DNA from: a virus
IMG/VR virus record: IMGVR_UViG_3300035198_000095
Coordinates: 1 to 40,837 of that record
DNA: 40,837 bases
Direction: 5' to 3' (one strand)
Under the pieces are notes generated by a model. The model searched no databases. It was not told where the DNA came from and saw nothing but the letters and a program-made list of their open reading frames with translations. Positions 30,283 to 38,080 of this stretch are shown in pieces. The position numbers and the translations under genes were made by a program. Position 1 is the first letter of the stretch; each line of letters begins with the position of its first letter.

Positions 30283-30525
30283 CTAAACAGCATTACCTGC
30301 GGTATCCTGTGTAGAAGAAGTAGGCGCAGTGCTTCCATATCTTAAAACACCGCTTGAATTTGGCCAATAGTAATATGTTGTAACTGCTCCATTACTGTCA
30401 GTTATATCTATTGCCAAAACTCCAAATTTACTTGCTGCTCCACCAGCCTTAATGTGTAAAAAACTAATACCACTATCATCGCCAATAGAAGTAACTCTTT
30501 CGGCTTGAGTATCCATTCTTGCCAT
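30283..30525 (-). CDS. Small beta-rich virion protein
   Basis: 80 residues, AAGGAGG site. Thr/Ser/Gly-rich beta strands (VTTYYYWPNSSGVLRYGSTAP) suggest a small head-decoration or fibre-tip protein. Directly follows the capsid gene, across a hairpin. Ends in TAG. Confidence 0.55.
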   Translation of the reverse strand: MARMDTQAERVTSIGDDSGISFLHIKAGGAASKFGVLAIDITDSNGAVTTYYYWPNSSGVLRYGSTAPTSSTQDTAGNAV

Positions 30526-30548
30526 ATTAACCTCCTTAAGTTTAATGA

Positions 30549-30575
30549 GATAGTTCTTTTAAAGAGAGAACTATC
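30549..30575 (-). other. Hairpin after the capsid gene
   Basis: GATAGTTCT / AGAACTATC (9-bp arms, 9-nt loop). An overlapping alternative hairpin (AGTTCTTTT / AAAAGAACT) shares its sequence. No U-run follows, so partial termination or mRNA protection rather than a full terminator. Confidence 0.5.
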
Positions 30576-30594
30576 AAAAGAACTCTTCACAACC

Positions 30595-33456
30595 TTACGC
30601 TCCTGGACTTCCAAATCAATCTGTTACTTAATGACTTGTTAATTAACAAGCGGATAGATATTTCTATCTATCTCTGCAAATCGCTTTGCAGTTCGGACTA
30701 TATCTTCATTGTCCCGTGTATTAGTCTCTACACCTTCCTCAAATATTGAGGCTTGGCTCGGGATTGTCTCAAAGAGATTTCCCCCGAATTTACGGAATAT
30801 GGGCATTTCTACCCCTCTAAAATCTGTCCAGCCCACCGAGAACCGAGTAAGAACCGAATAGAGAAAATCTTTGGTATTGAAATCTCTATCCGAGTCTGTC
30901 TCTAATTCCTGGCGATTGTAAAACACTAACCCGTGCTGTGCCTTGTCAGAAAGCAAGAAAAACGCATCGCTGTCCGTAAGTCTGTTCCACACAATCAACT
31001 GAAGTCCCTGGGTAGATAACCAGTTATCCGCTCTATTAGCAGTATCTGGTCTGCCTGCTGAACGCAGAAGTTCCCACGCTGTCCTTTCCAACTGCGGAGG
31101 AACTAATAGATATTTGGGCTCAATATTTAAGAGCTCATTTCTATCTCCTACAGTCAGTCTCATCGTATAGAGACATTCTTCTAAGGAACTGACTGATAAA
31201 TCAGCTGCTGTGGTAAGCTTGTTCTGTCCAGTGCCACCACCCGCTAAAGGATGGTCGGTATCAACAATTATGTTATCGTATCGGCTCTTTATCCGATACT
31301 TCTACTAATCGCTTAGTAGTTCCGACTATTTCATCACTTTCGTGTGGGGCGCTCGTGCAAACATTATTGCATAGAATATAAAAAGAACCATTATTATGGT
31401 AATTAACTTTCTTAATTCGCTTTTCTCTCTCAAGCTGAGTAAGTATATCATCTAACAAAATATAATTTTTTCTACTTTTGTTAAAATGATTACTTAACAA
31501 TTCAGACCTGGACATTTTACCTTTGCGATTTAATGAATTAAGAATAGCTTTAATTTTTATATTCCTTAGCTCAGTTTGTAGTCTGTGCACCTTCAATTCA
31601 ATTTCTTGAATTGCTTGGCTCAAGGTTATCTCAGAAAGATTTTCCTTGAATTTACCCCATTTTCTACTACCTCTGGAATTTAATTTTTTAAATAAGTTGC
31701 AAAATAAATCTTTAATCTCTGCTTTTAAACCAAAATTAGATATTCTATCATCGGGTTTAAAAAAAGAGAAATAAAGATTTATTAAATCAACTTGTCTTGC
31801 TTTAGTTTTAATGTAAGGTCTTAACATTGGAAGTAATCTTCTCAATGTATTAGCCGATACCATTAAAACCCATTTATCAGAATCATATAAATTAGCTTTT
31901 GACGCTTTATACAAAAGCCCGCCTATCAAAGATTGAATATAAACAAGCGTCTCATAATGTGTCATTGCAATGACAAGTCTTGCAGGATAACGATGGGAAG
32001 TTTTGGTAACACCTATCCAACCTTCACCATCAATTAAAGCTGCAATGTATCCTTTCTCTGCTTCTGATAAATTTTTCAATTCCATAGGTAAAGCTCCTTA
32101 ATTTAAGAGATATTGACTATCTCCACCTGACATCATATCCGTTCCCGTAGAAGCAAACCCGTTGTTGAAGACATTAGCACAGGCTGTATCCTTAAACCTG
32201 ACGACTGTATCTGCAAGGGCTGAAGGGAGACGCTTGATTACGTTGTAGAGGTCATCATCTTGCCAATCTGTTGCTTTATGACCTGTTAATTACAGGTGGA
32301 TAGATATTTCTATCTATCTCTGCAAGGTTTCCTTGCAGTTCAGAGCACATCTTCTTTTCTGGCCATCTTCCTTTATCGTGTTGCTCAAAAAAGTCAGACG
32401 TATGCTCGTTGAGGTTTTTATTAAATTTAGGTTTCCCAAATTTATTGAGGGATTGGATTTTATCTCTTAAACTTTTTTCATATTCTCCTTGAGGAGCTTT
32501 TGGTGGAAGAGTTTTGCGATACGCTATAAACTCTCGGATTATCTTTGCTTGCTCTTTCTTAATTACCAAATGTTCCTCAATTAAATTTAAGAGATTTTCC
32601 ATTCTTTTCATCCCCGCAATTCTTACAGAATAGCAAATTTTTCTACTTTCCAAAGGTTTTTTTGCCATTTTGTAACAGCCAATATTGAATTCTTTACAAA
32701 TTCTCATAAATTTTTCTATAAACGGCAATTCAGTATTGGCTATCATACAATAAGGGACGAAATACCAATAGTTATATCCACGCTTTGGTCTATTGTTCAA
32801 AACTAAAGTAAGTGTTCCCTCTCCTTCAATTGCGCAGACTAACCATCCTAAATCTAATAACCTTACCTGCTGATAGTCCATATATCCTCCTTATTTTTAC
32901 CTAAGAAGTAAAGTAGGCTCTTAGGATTTCCCAGCATATAGTCTAATTAAGAGACGTTCTCCATCTCTTTCGTAATTCTCGCCCCCAATGCATAAGTAAG
33001 ATGGGTAAAAGTCGTATCGAAACCAAGATATGGATCGTCATACGTTATACTCACACCCTCTTCTTTTTGCACTAAACTTCCAAAACCAGAGAAACCAGTT
33101 GTCTTCTCATACTTTCTATCAGAACCCCTGATATCAAAGATTTGAGCATAAACAGGCTGGATTTCTTTGTATTTCTGGAAGAGCACTTCCGTTATGTTAA
33201 CTGCATATTTCTATGCAGACCAGACTATATCATCCCTTTCGGGGAACGTGCATAGTCGTTACACCTTCCGATTTCTCGGCTCGGCTCGGGGTTGTCGTGA
33301 GTAAGTTCAATACTTACTTTTAGATTTTCTCCGAATTCTCGTTCTTTTCCTAAGTGACAATCCAACGCCGTTGGACTAACTATCACTTAGGGGACTGACT
33401 GCTCAATCCAAACCCACGTGCAGAAGGTCGTCGGCTGCAGCTCTAAGCAAAACCAT
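30595..33456 (-). CDS. Major capsid protein, five exons split by four group I introns
   Basis: Exons (minus strand): 33456-33406, 33189-32963, 32263-32106, 31264-30811, 30616-30595. Joined they give 912 bases, 303 codons plus stop, in frame at every junction. The product reads MVLLRAAADDLLHVGLDEVL..., then ITKEMQDDDLYN, SQYLFDTDHPLAGGGTG and RFSVGWTDFRGVFGSPGA, a continuous coat-protein text with the familiar LF-D-T-x-HPL and GWTD...GS endings of phage major head proteins. Each 5' splice site ends in U paired with G in a local P1 guide, and each intron ends in G. It forms the head shell; the scaffold and portal genes lie just upstream. SD AAGGAGG precedes the ATG at 33456. Confidence 0.85.
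30617..30810 (-). ncRNA. Group I intron 4, no endonuclease (194 nt)
   Basis: P1 pairs GGGU (exon end) with GCCC, U-G at the site. The core shows AATTCGGGGG...CAATCCCGAGCCAAGCC (P3-P4) and P7 as GACTA...TAGTC (GAAGATATAGTC), the textbook motif. Its 3' third is almost the same as that of intron 2. Without splicing the ribosome would run on and stop after 57 extra codons. Confidence 0.85.
31265..32105 (-). ncRNA. Group I intron 3 with LAGLIDADG gene (841 nt)
   Basis: P1 pairs CUCU (exon end) with the intron GGAG, with U-G at the splice site. The 3' part has GATGAAATAGTC (P7 3' strand), a hairpin, and the end ...ACATAATTG. The 5' P7 strand and P4 are less obvious than in the other introns, so the core may be degenerate or of another subtype. 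Splicing here joins TCT to TTGATACC and restores SQYLFDTDHPL. Confidence 0.7.
31273..32085 (-). CDS. LAGLIDADG homing endonuclease in intron 3
   Basis: 270 residues; GGAG site before the ATG 20 nt into the intron. LAGLIDADG helix GYIAALIDGEGWIGV near residue 12, then the usual saddle strands (YPARLVIAMTHYETLVYIQSLIGG). A second LAGLIDADG is not obvious. The frame extends to nine bases before the splice site. It is the larger of the two intron endonucleases. Confidence 0.8.
   Translation of the reverse strand: MELKNLSEAEKGYIAALIDGEGWIGVTKTSHRYPARLVIAMTHYETLVYIQSLIGGLLYKASKANLYDSDKWVLMVSANTLRRLLPMLRPYIKTKARQVDLINLYFSFFKPDDRISNFGLKAEIKDLFCNLFKKLNSRGSRKWGKFKENLSEITLSQAIQEIELKVHRLQTELRNIKIKAILNSLNRKGKMSRSELLSNHFNKSRKNYILLDDILTQLEREKRIKKVNYHNNGSFYILCNNVCTSAPHESDEIVGTTKRLVEVSDKEPIR
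32264..32962 (-). ncRNA. Group I intron 2 with LAGLIDADG gene (699 nt)
   Basis: P1 pairs GAGAU (exon end) with GUCUC, U-G at the site. P7 is GAGCA...TGCTC, differing from the other introns but still paired. The 3' part (TTGCAGAGATAGATAGAAAT...) is nearly identical to intron 4. The intron ends ...ACAGATTG. Confidence 0.8.
32276..32881 (-). CDS. LAGLIDADG homing endonuclease in intron 2
   Basis: 201 residues; strong AAGGAGG site. One LAGLIDADG-type helix is seen (LGWLVCAIEGEGTLTLV), so it probably acts as a dimer. Its reading frame runs almost to the intron end (12 nt before the splice site) and so through the ribozyme core, which encodes its last residues (LAEIDRNIYPPV). These enzymes cut intron-less copies of the host gene and spread the intron. 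Confidence 0.8.
   Translation of the reverse strand: MDYQQVRLLDLGWLVCAIEGEGTLTLVLNNRPKRGYNYWYFVPYCMIANTELPFIEKFMRICKEFNIGCYKMAKKPLESRKICYSVRIAGMKRMENLLNLIEEHLVIKKEQAKIIREFIAYRKTLPPKAPQGEYEKSLRDKIQSLNKFGKPKFNKNLNEHTSDFFEQHDKGRWPEKKMCSELQGNLAEIDRNIYPPVINRS
33190..33405 (-). ncRNA. Group I intron 1, no endonuclease (216 nt)
   Basis: P1 pairs GGAU at the 5' exon end with GUCC in the intron (U-G at the splice site). P2 is a long hairpin (CCTAAGTGA...TCACTTAGG). The core has ACAACCCCGAGCCGAGCC (P4 region) and P7 as GACTA...TAGTC (GATGATATAGTC). A final hairpin CTGCAT...ATGCAG (P9) precedes the terminal G. Host: capsid gene between exon 1 and exon 2. Confidence 0.85.
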
Positions 33457-33542
33457 TTTACACCTCCTTACACGTATTTGTCAAAGAACAACTAATCCTA
33501 TCTTTTTCGCTGAGTGAGTGCGAATTACACTCTTAACACAAT

Positions 33543-33581
33543 CCGTCACGCGTGACACTAAATCCGACACGCGTGACGCTT
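33543..33581. repeat. Paired 21-bp palindromic repeat, locus 3 (intergenic)
   Basis: Two 21-bp units on the minus strand (AGCGTCACGCGTGTCGGATTT and a second copy with GTCACGCGTGAC, a perfect 12-bp palindrome). They lie between the decoration-protein gene and the capsid gene, just after the stop codon at 33585. A GAGTG...CACTC hairpin follows. Confidence 0.85.
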
Positions 33582-33584
33582 AGA

Positions 33585-34055
33585 TTATGAAGTTCCAGAG
33601 TCCAATTGCGCATAACCCTCAAGAACTTCAACAATCAATCTTCCGTTTGTATCGCCTACTGCATCCTCTGGAGCAATATCATCAACAATGAACCTTTTGT
33701 TCGTGGTATCGCCCTTATCTACATAATGGATATTTGAGGCAACATACAAACCATATTTTTTCCCAACATCAGTATTAGCAGTTGTGGTTGAAGAACCTAC
33801 ATTGGTTACGTGCAGAGTAAACTGCTGACCTCTTTTGGCTAAACAAATTGCAATCGCCGTATTAGTTGTCCCAGTTGCATCTTGCAAAGCCATTCCCGCA
33901 ATCCCTGCCGCATCAGAACTACAAACTGCTACTCTTCCATCACTACCTACGTAGACAAATTCTCCTTTTTTAAAAGATTGGCTTGCTGCTTCGGGAAAAT
34001 ATCTCACTTCCCCAGGCAATGTTGGACGTCCTGCAACTACAGTAACGGTTGACAT
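33585..34055 (-). CDS. Head decoration or stabilisation protein
   Basis: 156 residues, beta-rich with Ala/Thr/Gly, including FKKGEFVYVGSDGRVAVCSSDAAGIAGMALQDATG, a pattern of capsid-decorating proteins that lie before the coat gene. No Cys-rich or enzymatic motif. Ribosome site GGGGG. Likely binds the assembled shell. Confidence 0.6.
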   Translation of the reverse strand: MSTVTVVAGRPTLPGEVRYFPEAASQSFKKGEFVYVGSDGRVAVCSSDAAGIAGMALQDATGTTNTAIAICLAKRGQQFTLHVTNVGSSTTTANTDVGKKYGLYVASNIHYVDKGDTTNKRFIVDDIAPEDAVGDTNGRLIVEVLEGYAQLDSGTS

Positions 34056-34065
34056 ATTTTACCCC

Positions 34066-34443
34066 CTATTCTAACTTTTCTGTTGACTCTGTAGGAACTC
34101 CTGCAATCCGACCTCTTTTATGCAATCCTCTTCTCATTAACTCTTCTTGACGTTTTCTAAACTCAAGTTCTTTATCTTTATGTTCTTTATGATGAGCATA
34201 TTCTTCAACTCCCAAAATGAGGTCTCCTACACGATAAGTTCCGTCTTCACGAGGCTTTAAGCCTGCTTGACGCACGATTTCTCCGTCAGCTATTTTATAG
34301 CCTTTTGCCTCCATAAGAGCGATATTCTCTGGAGTGTTACGGATAAAACGATAGTTTAGTTTAGGATTCTTATTAGGAATCTTTAAAAGAGACTGCCTTG
34401 TATAATCACGCATCTCTTTTACTATTTGGACTGTCTTTGCCAT
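34066..34443 (-). CDS. Conserved head-cluster protein
   Basis: 125 residues, strong AAAGGAG site. Core of mixed strands (NPKLNYRFIRNTPENIALMEAKGYKIADGE) with a charged C-terminal helix (HHKEHKDKELEFRKRQEELMRRG). Such proteins often lie between scaffold and decoration genes. No defined function; a head-assembly role is inferred from place. Confidence 0.55.
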   Translation of the reverse strand: MAKTVQIVKEMRDYTRQSLLKIPNKNPKLNYRFIRNTPENIALMEAKGYKIADGEIVRQAGLKPREDGTYRVGDLILGVEEYAHHKEHKDKELEFRKRQEELMRRGLHKRGRIAGVPTESTEKLE

Positions 34444-34470
34444 TTTTCTCCTTTCGCTTTGCTCTAATTA

Positions 34471-35235
34471 TTAGAGCCTTGCTTTATAACGACTTGTTCC
34501 TGGTTCTTGCTTGTATTCGCCTTCTTTTTTTACGAATTTATCTAAACGCTCAATCATTGCTTTTTCAGAAATTCCCAGTTTTTGAGCGAGTATTTTTCCT
34601 TGAACATCTAACTCTGCTTCTTCTTTAGCAGGCAGAGTTGCACCTGCTCCTTCTACTCCTTGAGAAGCAACTGCTCTGCGCTGTTCCTCAAAAGAAGATT
34701 GCTTTGCCTCTTGTCTTTTGATTCCCATATCTTCAGCTACCCGTGCGCAGGCATTAAGAACTCCTTCTGGGTCTTGATAAAGATGTGGGCGCTCATACAT
34801 AAAGTTTGCCACTCTTTTATAAAACTCAGAGCTTGGATTCTTTAAGTCTGGATATTTCGTCATTGCGTCTTGCTTAAATCTTTCCCGATAAAACACCTTG
34901 ATTGCCTCCTCAGACACATACTTAGGCAAATCCTTAAACAAGGTTTCTTTTTCCTTCTCCAGTATTTTCTTTACTGCCTTTGTTGGTTGCTGTAAAAATA
35001 AACTGTCGTAATCTTCTGTTGGCTCTTCTGGCTCTGGTGAAATTGGAGGCGGAGTTTGAAATCTGCTCATCTGCGCCATCATCTCCAAGTTCTGCTGACG
35101 CTGTTGCTCTAAAAGTTGCTCTGCTTCCTCTTTTTTTCTTTTTAATTCTTCTAATTCATTTTTCATCTTTTGTAATTCTTCGGGACTTAACGGTGTTTGT
35201 GATGTTTCTGGTTTCTTGGGCTCTTCTTGCGCCAT
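34471..35235 (-). CDS. Capsid scaffolding protein
   Basis: 254 residues, highly charged: an acidic Pro-rich start, a coiled coil (EELQKMKNELEELKRKKEEAEQLLEQQRQQ), then helices with DYDSLFLQQPTKAVKKIL and a basic end. No enzymatic motif. Position between portal and coat gene and the overall composition fit a scaffold that is removed during maturation. Confidence 0.65.
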   Translation of the reverse strand: MAQEEPKKPETSQTPLSPEELQKMKNELEELKRKKEEAEQLLEQQRQQNLEMMAQMSRFQTPPPISPEPEEPTEDYDSLFLQQPTKAVKKILEKEKETLFKDLPKYVSEEAIKVFYRERFKQDAMTKYPDLKNPSSEFYKRVANFMYERPHLYQDPEGVLNACARVAEDMGIKRQEAKQSSFEEQRRAVASQGVEGAGATLPAKEEAELDVQGKILAQKLGISEKAMIERLDKFVKKEGEYKQEPGTSRYKARL

Positions 35236-35236
35236 T

Positions 35237-35494
35237 TTATTCCTCCTTTTCCTCGCTCGGGGTAGCGAGGGAAGTTACCCCGTCTGATGCGATGTTTTTA
35301 GGTTCGCTTAACAATCTATATATAAACAGGGCGCTATCATAATAACCTTTGGCATAATCAATGGTGTCCCTGGTAGCTTGGTGAACTTTTTTATCTGCAT
35401 AGTTAAAATGCTCTTCTATCCTTTGAACAATCAGACCCCAACCTGGGTCAGAAATTATCGGTTTAATCTGATTAAATATTCTTTCGTTTATCAT
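35237..35494 (-). CDS. Hypothetical head-cluster protein
   Basis: 85 residues, helical; overlaps the portal stop (ATGA) and has a GGAGGGG site. A central RIEEHFNYADKKVHQATRDTIDYAKGYYDSALFIYRLL helix pair is seen. No family recognised; coupled to the portal, so a head role is likely. Confidence 0.55.
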   Translation of the reverse strand: MINERIFNQIKPIISDPGWGLIVQRIEEHFNYADKKVHQATRDTIDYAKGYYDSALFIYRLLSEPKNIASDGVTSLATPSEEKEE

Positions 35495-37398
35495 TCTTGC
35501 CCCTCCGCAGACATTTGCGGTTGTACTGGTAAACCCGTTTCAGGTGGAGCTTCAGGAGTTTCAGCCTCCCCTGGATAAAGCCCTGGGCTAACCATTTCTT
35601 CTGGTCTTGTAGGCGGAGCTCCTGCACCCATCTTCATCATCTGTTGTTGAAGCATTGCGATAACTTCTCTAAGTTTCACATCCGTCATCATTCTAATTAC
35701 TTCATCTGGAGGCAAAAATCTTTTGATATTACGCTTGCCAAAGGTATTAAATAATTCTTTTAAGAGTTCTAATTGCCCTGAAGGATATTCAGCCAAAAGC
35801 GGATGTTTGGAGGCTAAAGCATAAAGACCCATTGTATCTTCTCTTTCAGTTACTTTATTTCCTGTGGTTAAAGTTCCCAGGATTACAAAATCATAATCAC
35901 TTAATTGGTCTAAGGCAGAAAAGGCAGGAACAAACCTTGCGCTCTGCATCGTCTCATCAGGAATACGGATTTGTTTACCTAAAGGTTGATTTTGCCGATA
36001 AAGATGATAAATCCCTTTTAAACAATCTGAAAATATGTCCTGAAAAGAAGCGATACGGTCTTCGTGCTTGATATTTCCTTCAGAAATTATGGTTCTTACT
36101 TCGGTTGCGGTCTTTCGGGTTGGAAATTCTTTTCCCATATGCGGAGCAGATATTCCTGTCTGGCGTTCTACAAAAGTCATTAAAAGCATTACTATCCCTT
36201 CAGCAAGAGTAGAAGTTTGAGGAAAGGAAGCAATTCGCACATCATTTATATCATCAACAGGTATCATTGTCCCTGGTGCAAGTTTTACTTCTTCAGGCTT
36301 AAAAGAAGAACCAATCCGATAAAATCCCCAAGGAAGAATTTGTAAATAAGCGGAGTTAATTCCAAAATTAAAGATATTGTTGATTGCCTCCCGATAATAC
36401 TTGAGCATCTGCGGAATGCCCCGACCATAGAAAGAACCAGTCTCTTTATAGACAAATCTATAAAATGGGCGTCTTCCGTCAAAGAAGATGTCTCTTAAAT
36501 AATGACCTTTAAGATAAGTCCTTGTAGATGGGCATATCCAGAAAATACATTCTTCTTCCAGACCATCGTTATCCGCATCATAGCGCATATAACATTCTAA
36601 TATCTCAATTTGCTCTTCGGGAAGTTTGGTAATAACTTGCAATTTCTCTTCAGGGGTTTTTGCAGTTGCCTCTTTGGTTTCACGCAATCCCGCTTCAACT
36701 ATTTCAATCTTTTCTTTAGCATAAAATCCAATCTTAACTTTTTTCTTTAGCTCATCCAGAGAATACCAAATCCGATGGAAGAGCCAGGGAAGTTTTTGCA
36801 AATCTTTTCCCGCACCTTCAGGGACAATCACATTGGTTAAATCCACAACATCTAATTCGCCTTTTTCTTTTATCTCCTCAACTAAATCAGGGATTAAGAT
36901 TTCATCCACAGACGTATATTGGCGAGTTTCCTGCAAGGTTTTCTGCCAATATATTTTTGCTATACAAGTTCCGTATTCAACGGTATTCTGGGCAATATCA
37001 TCAATTTTTTTCTCAATATCTATATCCTCATCCAGAATAAAATTCATATTGTCAGTAACCCATTCCTTCTTCTCCTCGCCTTCTGGCGTAGTGGGAATTA
37101 AATTAAACATCGGCTTTGCACCGATAGTAGATAACTTAAATCTTGATTTAATATTATCTACAACCATTTCAATAATTCCCAAGTCAATATTACAGGCATC
37201 TGGCCAGGGCCAGGAAGTAGGAGTGACTTTAGATAGATAAATCTCGTGGCTCTCATTCCACTCTTTAAGTTTATTCTGATAAAATGCGGAGTTTATGGTA
37301 TTAGAATAAAGAGTGCAGATTTTGTTAACCAGCTCTTCTTCTCGCTCTCCAAGACTTATATTTTCAGGAATGAATAGATTTAAGGTTGCCTCAGGCAT
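35491..37398 (-). CDS. Portal protein (P22-like)
   Basis: 635 residues from the ATG at 37398 (GAGGAG, 5 nt); the longer frame upstream lacks a site. Core text is portal-like: a helical start (SNTINSAFYQNKLKEWNESHEIYLSKV), WPDACNIDLGIIEMVVDNIKSRF, FDGRRPFYRFVYKETGSFYGRGIPQMLKYYREAINNIFNF and a late helical crown with a Pro-rich tail. The dodecamer forms the DNA channel at one head vertex. Followed by the scaffold and coat genes. Confidence 0.8.
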   Translation of the reverse strand: MPEATLNLFIPENISLGEREEELVNKICTLYSNTINSAFYQNKLKEWNESHEIYLSKVTPTSWPWPDACNIDLGIIEMVVDNIKSRFKLSTIGAKPMFNLIPTTPEGEEKKEWVTDNMNFILDEDIDIEKKIDDIAQNTVEYGTCIAKIYWQKTLQETRQYTSVDEILIPDLVEEIKEKGELDVVDLTNVIVPEGAGKDLQKLPWLFHRIWYSLDELKKKVKIGFYAKEKIEIVEAGLRETKEATAKTPEEKLQVITKLPEEQIEILECYMRYDADNDGLEEECIFWICPSTRTYLKGHYLRDIFFDGRRPFYRFVYKETGSFYGRGIPQMLKYYREAINNIFNFGINSAYLQILPWGFYRIGSSFKPEEVKLAPGTMIPVDDINDVRIASFPQTSTLAEGIVMLLMTFVERQTGISAPHMGKEFPTRKTATEVRTIISEGNIKHEDRIASFQDIFSDCLKGIYHLYRQNQPLGKQIRIPDETMQSARFVPAFSALDQLSDYDFVILGTLTTGNKVTEREDTMGLYALASKHPLLAEYPSGQLELLKELFNTFGKRNIKRFLPPDEVIRMMTDVKLREVIAMLQQQMMKMGAGAPPTRPEEMVSPGLYPGEAETPEAPPETGLPVQPQMSAEGQE

Positions 37399-37405
37399 AT
37401 TCTCC

Positions 37406-37561
37406 TCAGATTTTAAACTTCGGTTTAATGGTTTTAGTCCCAACTCTAAAAACTGGCACCGCCATTTTCTTGAACTTAATCTTAAACTTCGTGCTGGGAA
37501 CTTTTATCTTTCTAAATCCAGGAATAGTTAAACTTGGTAAATTCGCTCTGAATACAGTCAT
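37406..37561 (-). CDS. 51-residue basic beta-rich protein
   Basis: ATG at 37561 with GAGGAG about 9 nt upstream. The product is Lys/Arg-rich and made of short strands (FRANLPSLTIPGFRKIKVPSTKFKIKF, VPVFRVGTKTIKPKFKI). The stop lies just before the portal start, so the two are coupled. Probably a small virion component. Confidence 0.55.
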   Translation of the reverse strand: MTVFRANLPSLTIPGFRKIKVPSTKFKIKFKKMAVPVFRVGTKTIKPKFKI

Positions 37562-37573
37562 CTTTTATCTCCT

Positions 37574-38080
37574 CTATTCCCAATATTTCTTTCTACTTTC
37601 AAATGGATAAAATAGATTTAGATAATTATTCAATAATAATTGAGGAAGCCAATTTTCTCCAGAAATCTCATAAAATCCAGTTGGTCTACCACCACCTATT
37701 CCCCAACCTCTACCTGGGACAAAACCACCTATTCCAGGTTCACCAGTAGAAGGAATTTCTTCTGCAGGTGGTCGTGTGCGACGAGGAGGAGTAGGTTCTT
37801 TCCCTCCTCTTCTGGCTTCTGGATGTTTTATAGGACGTGCGTAAAGAAATTTTGTTGTTAACTGTGGTATATTTCTTAATCCTAAATAACCTAAATAAGC
37901 TAACAACGCAAGTTCTCCTAAAGGAGTAGGTTCTGCTAAAGCTGCAGTAGTTAATCCAGCCATTAAAGGAGCAGAAGGATTTTTTAAACCTGCTAACATT
38001 GTTCCACCCCATTGCGGATTTCTCTTTTCAGGTGGAATGTTATACCATTCATCAGGATTAAATGGATTATATCCGTTCAT
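37574..38080 (-). CDS. Hypothetical protein with Ala/Leu segment
   Basis: 168 residues: acidic/aromatic start (YNPFNPDEWYNIPPEK), a hydrophobic Ala/Leu-rich stretch (residues about 35-70), a basic Pro-rich middle and a Gly/aromatic end. It overlaps the terminase stop as ATGA. Between terminase and portal, so perhaps a minor head protein; not recognised. Confidence 0.5.
   Translation of the reverse strand: MNGYNPFNPDEWYNIPPEKRNPQWGGTMLAGLKNPSAPLMAGLTTAALAEPTPLGELALLAYLGYLGLRNIPQLTTKFLYARPIKHPEARRGGKEPTPPRRTRPPAEEIPSTGEPGIGGFVPGRGWGIGGGRPTGFYEISGENWLPQLLLNNYLNLFYPFESRKKYWE

Noticed and set aside
33473-33480. TTGACA before the capsid gene as promoter
   Set aside because: No -10 box at 16-18 bases; the bases there form the capsid ribosome site.
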